Below are positions 49,523 to 56,670 of a stretch of DNA of 64,000 bases, one piece after another; within the stretch, counting starts at the first letter, position 1, and each line of letters starts with the position of its first letter. The stretch lies in NCBI GenBank assembly GCA_963422565.1, contig OY730228.1, forward strand, positions 310,001-374,000. The letters run 5' to 3'. The position numbers were made by a program, and so were the translations under genes. Under the pieces are notes generated by a model that had not been told where the DNA came from, did no database searches, and saw only the letters and a list, made by a program, of their open reading frames with translations. Source of the DNA: G963422565 sp963422565. Its GTDB lineage: Bacteria > Pseudomonadota > Alphaproteobacteria > MPNO01.

Positions 49523-49992
49523 TATGAGCCCATCACGACATCGACCCAGGCGGGTTCGCGAACTTCGCCGCGCGGGGCGAAGGCGCGCATATGCGGCTTG
49601 ATGTCGAGCACCGGCGTGCCGTCGATCGCGTCCAGCCCGCGCACATGGATGACGGTCCCTTCAACCCCGAGGACTCGACAGATCGTGCTGCCCAGGAGGT
49701 TGGGCCGGGTGTGGCCGCGCTGGGCGAATATCCCGGTCAGCGGCAGATCCGGGTTGTTGCGGGGGTGCCGCGCCCCGGTGATGATCTCGGCCGGGTCGGT
49801 CCGATGAAACCGGAAGAGAATCACCGCGTGGCTGAACCTGTCGAGCCCGATGAGCGACTCCGCGCCGAGCCAGTCGCCGTCGATCTCGATCCGGGAGACG
49901 ACCGAATCCCAGTCGTCGTTGGTGGGTGCGCGGCGTCCGCCGCGCACCCAGCCCACGGGGCGGAAAGAGATCACGGCGTCTCCGGCATCCAT
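49504..49992 (-). CDS. trmO: tRNA (N6-threonylcarbamoyladenosine37-N6)-methyltransferase TrmO-like
   Basis: 162 residues of the TsaA/TrmO family (PF01980). ARHPRNNPDLPLTGIFAQRG corresponds to the SPRRPNPIGLS-type SAM loop, and VRGLDAIDGTPVLDIKPHM is the strongest family signature. Methylates t6A37 to m6t6A37 in tRNAThr. It overlaps the nitroreductase by 22 bp and the Sua5-like gene by 19 bp in the same operon. One change: many members have RPNxIGxS where this one has RPNLLGST. Confidence 0.85.
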   Translation of the reverse strand: MDAGDAVISFRPVGWVRGGRRAPTNDDWDSVVSRIEIDGDWLGAESLIGLDRFSHAVILFRFHRTDPAEIITGARHPRNNPDLPLTGIFAQRGHTRPNLLGSTICRVLGVEGTVIHVRGLDAIDGTPVLDIKPHMRAFAPRGEVREPAWVDVVMGSYWRKTP

Positions 49993-50549
49993 TCGCTGAC
50001 GACCGCCTCGTAAGCCGCGCGCTGGCGTTCCGCCGGCGGCTCTTTGGCCGTCCCGATATAGACGAACCCGGCGATCCGCTCGTTATCTTCGAGCCGGAGC
50101 GCCCGCACGACATCGCCGTTATAGGCGGGCCATTCGGTCAGCCATTGCGCCGAGAAGCCGAGCGCGTGAGAGGCGTTCAGGAGATTGAGGCAGGCGGCGC
50201 CGCTGGACAGTGTCTGCTCCCATTCCGGGATCTTGTGACCCTTGACGATCCTGGACGCCACGGCGACGACCACCGGCGCGCGCTGGAAGCGCTCGCGCTC
50301 GACTTCGACCAGCTCGTCGAAGCTGTCGGGGTTCTCCTTGACGAACGCGTCGGCCAGGATGTCGCCGAAGGCCGCCCTCGCAGCTCCCTTGATGACGATG
50401 AAGCGCCAGGGGCCGAGCTTCCCGTGGTCGGGAACCCGCATTCCGGCGCGGAGAATCGTATCCAGCGCATCGGCATCCGGACCCGGCTCGCTCAGATTGC
50501 GCGCGGTGACCGATCGCCGAGTGAGAAGGAAATCGATTATTTCGCTCAT
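49971..50549 (-). CDS. Nitroreductase family protein
   Basis: 192 residues of the FMN-dependent nitroreductase fold. LLTRRSVTARNLSEPG supplies FMN phosphate contacts near residue 11, RVPDHGKLGPWRFIVIKG is the second FMN motif, and ERIAGFVYIGT is near the C-terminus. It would reduce nitro- or quinone-like compounds with NAD(P)H. Overlaps the acyl-CoA ligase upstream by 4 bp. Confidence 0.87.
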   Translation of the reverse strand: MSEIIDFLLTRRSVTARNLSEPGPDADALDTILRAGMRVPDHGKLGPWRFIVIKGAARAAFGDILADAFVKENPDSFDELVEVERERFQRAPVVVAVASRIVKGHKIPEWEQTLSSGAACLNLLNASHALGFSAQWLTEWPAYNGDVVRALRLEDNERIAGFVYIGTAKEPPAERQRAAYEAVVSEWMPETP

Positions 50550-52222
50550 CTCGAGGTTCTCCTCTCCAGTTCGATCGCGGTCCGTGCGGCGCGTCGGCGT
50601 TCGAGGGCGCGCAGCTCCCCGCGGCGGATCTTCCCCGTGGCGGTCAGCGGCAGCGAATCGACGAATTCGACCGCCCGAGGATATTTGAATGGAGATATGC
50701 GCGACTTGACGAAGTCCTGGAGCGCCGCGATCAGCGCGTCGGTGGGCGCGGTCCCGTCGGCCGGCGCGACGAAGGCCTTGACGATGGCGCCGCGCTCGGG
50801 ATCGGGCGCGCCGACGACCGCGCATTCGCGGACGGCCGGATGCTCCAGCAGCACCGCCTCGACCTCCGGCCCGGAGACGTTGTATCCGCTGGTGAGAATC
50901 ATGTCGTCGACCCGATTGCGGTAATGGATATAGCCGTCCTCGTCGACCGTGCAGAGGTCGCCCGACAGGTTCCAGCCGTCTCTCACATAGCCGCGCTGAC
51001 GCTCGGGATCGTCGAGATAGCGACAGCCGTTCGGCCCCTTGACGATCATCTCGCCGACTTCGCCCGGCGCCGCATCCTCGAACTCGGGCCCGACCACGCG
51101 GACGCGGAACCCGGGGACCGCGCGGCCGATGGCGCCGGGACGAATCTCGGAGCCGGCGGCCGAGACGAAGATGTGCAGCAGTTCGGATATCCCGAGACCG
51201 TTGACGATCTCGACCCCGGTGATCTCCTTCCAAGCCTCGAACGTCGCAGGGGGAAGCGGCTCGCCGCCGGCGATGCAGACGCGAAGGCTCGCGAGATCGA
51301 AGCCGCGCGCTTCGTCGAGCATCAGACGGTAGCCGGACGGAGTCGAGAAGCAGACCGTCGCCCGCCGTCCGGCGATGGTCTCCAGGAGCGCGCGCGGCGT
51401 CCCCCGTTCCAGCAGCACCGAGCTCGCGCCGAAACGCGGCGCATCGACCAGGAACGCGCACAGCCCGTAGAGGAAAGCGATCTGCGGGCTGCCGCAGACG
51501 ATGTCGCCCCGGCGGATGCCGGCGACCGGCCCCGCGAAACAGTCGGCAGCGGCGAGGAGATCGCGGTGGAAATGGATCGTGCCCTTGGGCATTCCGGTCG
51601 ATCCCGAGGTGAAGCCGATGATCGCGGGGTCGACGGCGGCGGTCTCGACATTCGAGAAGAGGGCCGATCTGGGAGCCGCGCGCGCTTCGAGCGATCTATC
51701 TCCTCCGCTGCCGAAATACAGGATCTCACTTAGATCCCTCATCGCCGGACGCGCCGCTTCGAGGTCCTCGGCAAGCCCGGCATGGCTGATGACGAACTGG
51801 ACCCGCGCCTTGGCGGCGATGGTCTCGATCTCGCGGCGGCGCAGCACCGGCATCGTCGTGATGGCGATACCGCCCGCCTTCAGCACCGCATACCAGGCAG
51901 CGGCCAGCATCGGATTATTGCCCGAGCGCAGCATCACCCGGTTGCCCGGAACCAGCCCGAGCTCCTCGGTCAGGAGATTGGCGATGCGGTTGGCGCGCGC
52001 CAATACGTCGCCATAGGTCCAGCGCTCGGACTCCCAATAGAACATCGGCGCATCCGCGAGGCCGGCCGCGGCCTGGCCGTCGAGCAGGACGGCCGCGGCG
52101 TTGAACCGCCGGGGGTAGGCGGCGAGCGCTGGCAGAGCCCGATAGTCCATCTCCGGCCACAGCGCCGGAGATGGCATGTTGTCGAGAACGAAGCGGTCGA
52201 TATGCGCCGAGGGTTCCATCAT
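50546..52222 (-). CDS. AMP-dependent benzoate/aminobenzoate-CoA ligase-like synthetase
   Basis: 558 residues of the ANL superfamily. AMP-binding GFTSGSTGMPKGTIHFHRDL near residue 205, GISELLHIF, YIHYRNRVDDMILTSGYNVSG and the catalytic lysine in LTATGKIRRGEL near the C-terminus. The overall form (about 550 aa, LVPGNRVMLRSGNNPMLAAAWYAVLKAGG) resembles 2-aminobenzoate/benzoate-CoA ligases. It activates a carboxylate as the CoA thioester; the acid cannot be named. First gene of the four-gene overlapping operon with nitroreductase, trmO and the Sua5-like gene. Confidence 0.85.
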   Translation of the reverse strand: MMEPSAHIDRFVLDNMPSPALWPEMDYRALPALAAYPRRFNAAAVLLDGQAAAGLADAPMFYWESERWTYGDVLARANRIANLLTEELGLVPGNRVMLRSGNNPMLAAAWYAVLKAGGIAITTMPVLRRREIETIAAKARVQFVISHAGLAEDLEAARPAMRDLSEILYFGSGGDRSLEARAAPRSALFSNVETAAVDPAIIGFTSGSTGMPKGTIHFHRDLLAAADCFAGPVAGIRRGDIVCGSPQIAFLYGLCAFLVDAPRFGASSVLLERGTPRALLETIAGRRATVCFSTPSGYRLMLDEARGFDLASLRVCIAGGEPLPPATFEAWKEITGVEIVNGLGISELLHIFVSAAGSEIRPGAIGRAVPGFRVRVVGPEFEDAAPGEVGEMIVKGPNGCRYLDDPERQRGYVRDGWNLSGDLCTVDEDGYIHYRNRVDDMILTSGYNVSGPEVEAVLLEHPAVRECAVVGAPDPERGAIVKAFVAPADGTAPTDALIAALQDFVKSRISPFKYPRAVEFVDSLPLTATGKIRRGELRALERRRAARTAIELERRTSR

Positions 52223-52749
52223 CTATCGACCGCTCGTCGAGCTTCCGGGATCGGCCAAGCTAGTCGGCCCGCCCGCCCGTGCCAAGGATCGCGCCCGCGC
52301 TGCGGCAGCTCTCGTTTCGGGCATTATGGCGAATAGTCCCGACGGGCCGCTGCGCCTCCGAGTCTTCAGCGATCGTGACCGGTCCGAGCGCGCCCTTCGC
52401 CGACTCTTCCGGCGTCGGCATCGCCCGTCCGATTTGCGGATCGTCAACGGCCTATCGCCTCGGAGAACGGAAGATCGACTGCGACCGCCGGCCCGGTTCC
52501 CCGACGGCGAAGCGTAACCGCCTGGATTTCCGGCATCGATCCGGTGCGGGAAGGTGGCGACAGCCGGCCTCCCCACCGCGCGGATGAAACGCATGCCGCA
52601 CTTCTTGCCGCACGGGAGCCTTCCCGGCCGAAACGGGCAGGGGAGCGGCTCGGTCCGTGCCGACGCCGCTTTTGCCGCCCGGCGCCGGTTCGGGACGGAC
52701 GGCGAGACCATCGGCACGCCGTACCGTTCGGCGATCCCGTACCGATCGG
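52223..52749. other. 527-bp region without a supported gene
   Basis: Between the acyl-CoA ligase and the methyltransferase I find no frame with protein character, no tRNA and no clear promoter. A near-repeat CCGTACCG(T/A)TCGG occurs twice around 52720-52750. It could be decayed coding DNA or a regulatory or structural spacer. Confidence 0.4.
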
Positions 52750-53619
52750 TTATACGAACAACGCTTCGCCGGTGACGACCAGCTCGGGACACCGGTTGTG
52801 ATGAGTGTTCTTCATCGAGAGGCGCACGGCGTCAAACTGGTGCTCTTTCACCAAATCGACGATTTCCGGAGCCGCGTCATAGGTCATGAGGAAATTGGAA
52901 TCGTGATCGGCAAGGACTTGGAACAGCGCAGCGTGGTCGATTTCCGAATGCACATAAAGCCGCGATCCCGCCCGCTTGCCCCCTTGAGCCGTGTATGGAG
53001 GATCGAGGAACACCGCCGCCCGGCGGCCCCATCCCTGCAAGAGCATCGGCAGGATCTTCAGCCCGTCGCCCTCGAAAAAAGCGATCCGATGAGCGTATTC
53101 CCGAATGGCGTCGATCCGCGCCACAAGCGTATCCGGGTACCATCGGGACAGTACGCCCTTGCCGTTTTCCCCATGGCGGCTAAACGACGCGCCGGGTGCA
53201 AGGATACCGCCCCGCCGCGTCCGGTTCAGGACAAGCGTCCGGAAACCATGTTCTTCCACCGTGCGCGGCGGCTCGTTCGCCAGCCGCAACAGGCTCTCAT
53301 GCGTCGGCTCGAACTGCCTGATCCGTTTGCCGAGCGTTGCGCCGCTTTCGAATGCCGATCGCCAGAACGCCGCGACGTCGCGGTCGATCTCGATCATCAC
53401 CGCGCTGGAAACAAGGTCTTCCATGATGGCGGTCAGGGAGACGATTGCGCCGCCCGCAAAGGGCTCGATCAGGATTTTCGGCTGCGTCTCGGTGAGCCAA
53501 TGCCGGATGTGAGGGATCAGCCACGTCTTGCCGCCGGGATAGCGGAGCGGGCTGCGCTGCGGGACCGTCGCGACATTGACGACCGGAATCCGTGATGACG
53601 GGAACGCCGGGGCGAGCAT
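52750..53619 (-). CDS. Orphan DNA adenine methyltransferase (D12/Dam class)
   Basis: 289 residues. N-terminal SPLRYPGGKTWLIPHI, SAM-binding IEPFAGGAIVS at 51-61 and the catalytic VFLDPPYTAQGG near residue 207 in the order of alpha-class N6-adenine methyltransferases. The target is not deducible. No restriction endonuclease is next to it. The gene is visibly less GC-rich than its neighbours and sits among non-coding DNA and a repeat element, so it was probably acquired by transfer, for example from a phage. A 78-codon frame precedes it by 9 bp. Confidence 0.88.
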   Translation of the reverse strand: MLAPAFPSSRIPVVNVATVPQRSPLRYPGGKTWLIPHIRHWLTETQPKILIEPFAGGAIVSLTAIMEDLVSSAVMIEIDRDVAAFWRSAFESGATLGKRIRQFEPTHESLLRLANEPPRTVEEHGFRTLVLNRTRRGGILAPGASFSRHGENGKGVLSRWYPDTLVARIDAIREYAHRIAFFEGDGLKILPMLLQGWGRRAAVFLDPPYTAQGGKRAGSRLYVHSEIDHAALFQVLADHDSNFLMTYDAAPEIVDLVKEHQFDAVRLSMKNTHHNRCPELVVTGEALFV

Positions 53620-53628
53620 GATCCCGCC

Positions 53629-53865
53629 CTATGCGGTGAGATCGCGGTGGTCGAGCCGCTTCCCCGCCATGTCCGCGGCGACGGCTCCCGTCATGTCGCC
53701 CGTCGTGTCGCCCGTCATGTCGATGGTGTCGGCGTCCCGCATGTCATAGCGTCCGGCAGACTCGGCGATGTGGCGATCCGCGTGCCTGGCGCCGGGGAAC
53801 GTCTTGATGGGCTTCATGAGGCCGATCCCCTCTCGGCGGCTCTTCCCCACTGCCTTCCGGCCCAT
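53629..53865 (-). CDS. Small hypothetical protein (78 residues), upstream of methyltransferase
   Basis: ATG 53865 is preceded at 7 bases by GGAG. The product is basic at the start and then has a Thr/Gly/Asp segment MTGDTTGDMTG from three 12-bp tandem repeats. Second in-frame ATG at 53817. No family recognised. It ends 9 bp before the methyltransferase start codon; this spacing supports co-transcription. Confidence 0.45.
   Translation of the reverse strand: MGRKAVGKSRREGIGLMKPIKTFPGARHADRHIAESAGRYDMRDADTIDMTGDTTGDMTGAVAADMAGKRLDHRDLTA
53687..53722. repeat. Three tandem 12-bp repeats within a small ORF
   Basis: CCCGTCATGTCG, CCCGTCGTGTCG and CCCGTCATGTCG (53687-53722), one base different in the middle copy. 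They encode the repeated TGDM/TGDT units of the small ORF upstream of the methyltransferase. Confidence 0.75.
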
Positions 53866-54564
53866 GTTCCGACTCCATGTTTTCGAGACTGTAAAATAAC
53901 CGTTCGGGGCGGATCCGGACGAGGATTTCATGGGTGGGCCTGTCGCCGACGACATGGGGCAGGTGGCGGTCCCGAGGTACCGCGCGGGGCTTCGCCGTCC
54001 CCGTCGAATGCCGGAACCGAAGGCGGCGGACCATGGCCCTGTGACGCGCGTCGGCGAGGTGCGGTTCAATCGCGCCATGACGGTCCCCGACCGCATCCCC
54101 GCTGCCAGGAGTCCCGTGATGATCGCCCTCGACGACTGGATCGACACTGTTCGCACCGGCGCCCGTCCGGGAGCGGTATCGCGTCCGCCGGCAGGTCCGA
54201 CCGGTCTTCGGACGCATCGAGCCTCCGGAGGAGCCGACCCGCCATGCCGCGGCGGCTTCCCCCCGGGGATGCCGCTCGGAGGCATCGCCGACCGACAATT
54301 CTCGTTCTGGCGCCCCGGGAGCCGGTCTGCGCCGGCATTGCGGCCCACATCGTCGTCCGTTTCTCGAGGAAGGGACCCCCCGGCCCGGGCCTCCCCCTCG
54401 AGGGGGAGGCGAACCCCGTCGCTCGAGAGAGGAGGCAGGAGGAGGGCGGCCGCCCAGCCGGTCCTATTCCCCAAAACGAGAATTGCCGCCCGCGCCGGTG
54501 CCCGGATTGGCGCTGCCCGGCCCCGCTGATAGGGTCCGCGGCGTTCGGGCCGCAGCGAGACGCC
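53866..54564. other. 699-bp gene-poor region
   Basis: Contains the inverted-repeat element B (54294-54487). The remainder has a short stretch of lower GC (53880-53910, GACTGTAAAATAACCG), and a minus-strand frame between about 53860 and 54030 with some protein character (THEILVRIRPERLFYSL) that lacks a plausible start or continuation, so it may be gene debris. Otherwise no gene seen. Confidence 0.4.
54294..54487. repeat. Intergenic element B with terminal inverted repeats
   Basis: 194 bp bounded by GACAATTCTCGTTCTGGCG (54294-54312) and, inverted, GGCAATTCTCGTTTTGGGG (54487-54469); 16 of 19 positions agree. Inside is a perfect 22-bp palindrome at 54389-54410 with arms GCCTCCCCCTC and GAGGGGGAGGC. 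A 7-bp-stem hairpin GGATGCC...GGCATC-type lies just left of it. Related in ends to element A at 22.4 kb. Confidence 0.6.
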
Positions 54565-56571
54565 ATGCACGATATCGTCCGTCTGGAACTCATCCGCGAA
54601 TCTCTGATCGCGGTCGTCAACGAGATGAGAGCCAACATCATCCATTCGTCCTACGCGCCGATCATCTACGAGGGGCATGATTTCTCCTGTGCCCTGATGT
54701 CGGCGGACGGGCGCCAGATCGCCCAGGGCCTGGCCGATCACCCGCTTCACATCTTCGCCGTCCCCTATTCGACCCGCAGGGTCGTCGAAGCCTTCGCCGG
54801 GGATATCGGCGAGGGGGATCTCTTCCTCCACAACGACCCCTATACTGGCGGGACCCATCTCAACGATGTCCTGATGCTGCAACCGGTCTTCCACGCCGGC
54901 CGGCTCGCCATGTTCGCCGCGATCCGCTGCCACTGGAACGATGTCGGCGGCATGACGCCGGGCAGCCTGTCCGGTCGGGTCAACGAAATCTACCAGGAGG
55001 GGATCCGGATCGCGCCAACGCGCATCGCGGTCGACGGCGTTCTCAACGAGGCGTTTCTCGCGCTCCTGTTCGACAACATGCGGGGCCGCAACGAGCGGCT
55101 GGGCGACTTCAACGCGATGCTCGGGACCGGCCGCAAAGCGGTCGAGCATCTCCATCGGCTGTTCGCCCGCTTCGGCGGCGGCGCCCTGCTCGACGGGGTG
55201 GAGGAGCTGATCCGCCGGTCCGCGCGGCGGATGCGCATGCGGATCGCTGAATGCCCGGACGGCGAATATTTTGCCGAAGGCTATGCCGAGAGCGACGGCA
55301 CCAACCCCGATCCGCTGGCCGTCCGACTGAGGCTCGCCGTCGCCGGAGAGCGCATCACCGCCGATTTCACCGGCAGTTCGGCGCAGACCGACGGACCGAC
55401 CAATTGCGGACCAGCGATGGCGCTCAACGCCGTCGGCACCATCTGCAAGGCGTTTCTGGATCCCCGGACGCCCATCAATCACGGCTCGTTCGAGCCGATC
55501 GAGGTCATCGCGCCGGAGCGCAGCTTCATCAACGCCCGGGAGACCGCGCCCTGCGGCGGCATGGCCGAGGTCAAGTTCCTCATGGATTCGGTGGTCGCGG
55601 CGGCCATGTGCCAGATCGTTCCGGAGATGAGCGTCGGCGACCTCAAGGGCGGCGCGAATCATGTCATCGTCTCCGGCTCCGCCGACGGCGGATCCTACAT
55701 CCATTACGAATGGCCGGCCGGCGGCACCGGGGCCACGGTCGGGGCGGACGGCAACAACGCGACGCGGAGCTACAACGAAGGCGATTTCAACTCGATCCAG
55801 TCGGTGGAGACCGTCGAAGCCGCGTTCCCGCTGCGTATCGAGCGCTGCGAGCTCCGCGCGGGCGGCTGCGGCGACGGAACGCATCGGGGCGGGTTTGGCC
55901 TCCGCAGGGAGGTGTGCGTCCTCGGCGACGCGGCGATGCTGTCGGTTCTGTCGGAGAAGAACCGCATTCCTCCCTACGGCGTGAACGGCGGGCGCCCCGG
56001 CGCCGCAAATCGCTTCACCGTCTTGCGAAACGGCGAGATCGTCGAGCCGTCCGCCATTCCGGGGAAGGTCTCGGGGTTTCGGCTCCGGCGCGGGGATGTC
56101 GTACGCGAGGAGACCGCCGGCGGCGGCGGTTGCGGCGATCCGCTGGTGCGCCGGCCCGAACGGGTGCTGGAAGACGTCGAAGACGGCTATCTGAGTCGGG
56201 CCGACGCCGGATCGCGCTACGGCGTGGTCCTGACGGAGGACGGCGTCCTGGATGAAGCGGCGACCCGTGCCAAGCGCGCCGCGCTGCGCTCCGGCCGCGT
56301 CGAATTGCGTCTGGAAGCGGCCAACGAGGAGCTGTTCGACGGGCCGCGGCGACAGGTGGTCGTGCCTGCCGAAAACGCCGACGCGGCGGGGATCGGCGAG
56401 AACGATCTGGTGGAGATGGATAGCGGATCGGGGCCGCCGCTTCGCGCTTGGGCACGGGTCGGGGGGGCGGGACGGGCTCTCCTGGTCGGTCCCTCCGCCC
56501 TCGGGATCATGCGCGCCTCGCCGGGTGACATGGTGGAGCTTCGGCCCGCCGCGCCCTTCCCCGGATACTGA
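54565..56571 (+). CDS. hyuB: Hydantoinase B / oxoprolinase family subunit (second copy)
   Basis: 668 residues, 80 longer than the 5.4-kb copy. Family blocks: MRANIIHSSYAPIIYEGHDFS, LHNDPYTGGTHLNDVLML, CHWNDVGGMTPGS, DFTGSSAQTDGPTNCGPAM, GDLKGGANH and REETAGGGGCGDP near residue 515. GDGTHRGGFGLRR shows the usual glycine hinge. The extra C-terminal part (about 560-668, EELFDGPRRQVVVPAENA...) is a small domain found in some HyuB proteins. Its partner follows. First gene of the operon reaching beyond the window. Confidence 0.87.
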   Translation: MHDIVRLELIRESLIAVVNEMRANIIHSSYAPIIYEGHDFSCALMSADGRQIAQGLADHPLHIFAVPYSTRRVVEAFAGDIGEGDLFLHNDPYTGGTHLNDVLMLQPVFHAGRLAMFAAIRCHWNDVGGMTPGSLSGRVNEIYQEGIRIAPTRIAVDGVLNEAFLALLFDNMRGRNERLGDFNAMLGTGRKAVEHLHRLFARFGGGALLDGVEELIRRSARRMRMRIAECPDGEYFAEGYAESDGTNPDPLAVRLRLAVAGERITADFTGSSAQTDGPTNCGPAMALNAVGTICKAFLDPRTPINHGSFEPIEVIAPERSFINARETAPCGGMAEVKFLMDSVVAAAMCQIVPEMSVGDLKGGANHVIVSGSADGGSYIHYEWPAGGTGATVGADGNNATRSYNEGDFNSIQSVETVEAAFPLRIERCELRAGGCGDGTHRGGFGLRREVCVLGDAAMLSVLSEKNRIPPYGVNGGRPGAANRFTVLRNGEIVEPSAIPGKVSGFRLRRGDVVREETAGGGGCGDPLVRRPERVLEDVEDGYLSRADAGSRYGVVLTEDGVLDEAATRAKRAALRSGRVELRLEAANEELFDGPRRQVVVPAENADAAGIGENDLVEMDSGSGPPLRAWARVGGAGRALLVGPSALGIMRASPGDMVELRPAAPFPGY

Positions 56572-56670
56572 AAAGAAGCGCGGGGCGTCTCCGGTGGACA
56601 CGGATTCTTCTCGCGCCCGGCGGGCGGTCGATCGCGCGCAGGTCTCCCGGCCGGAGCGCCCGCGTTGACC

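Noticed and set aside
53687..53722. Short tandem repeats as a CRISPR remnant
   Set aside because: Units are 12 bp, contiguous, without spacers, and translate in frame.
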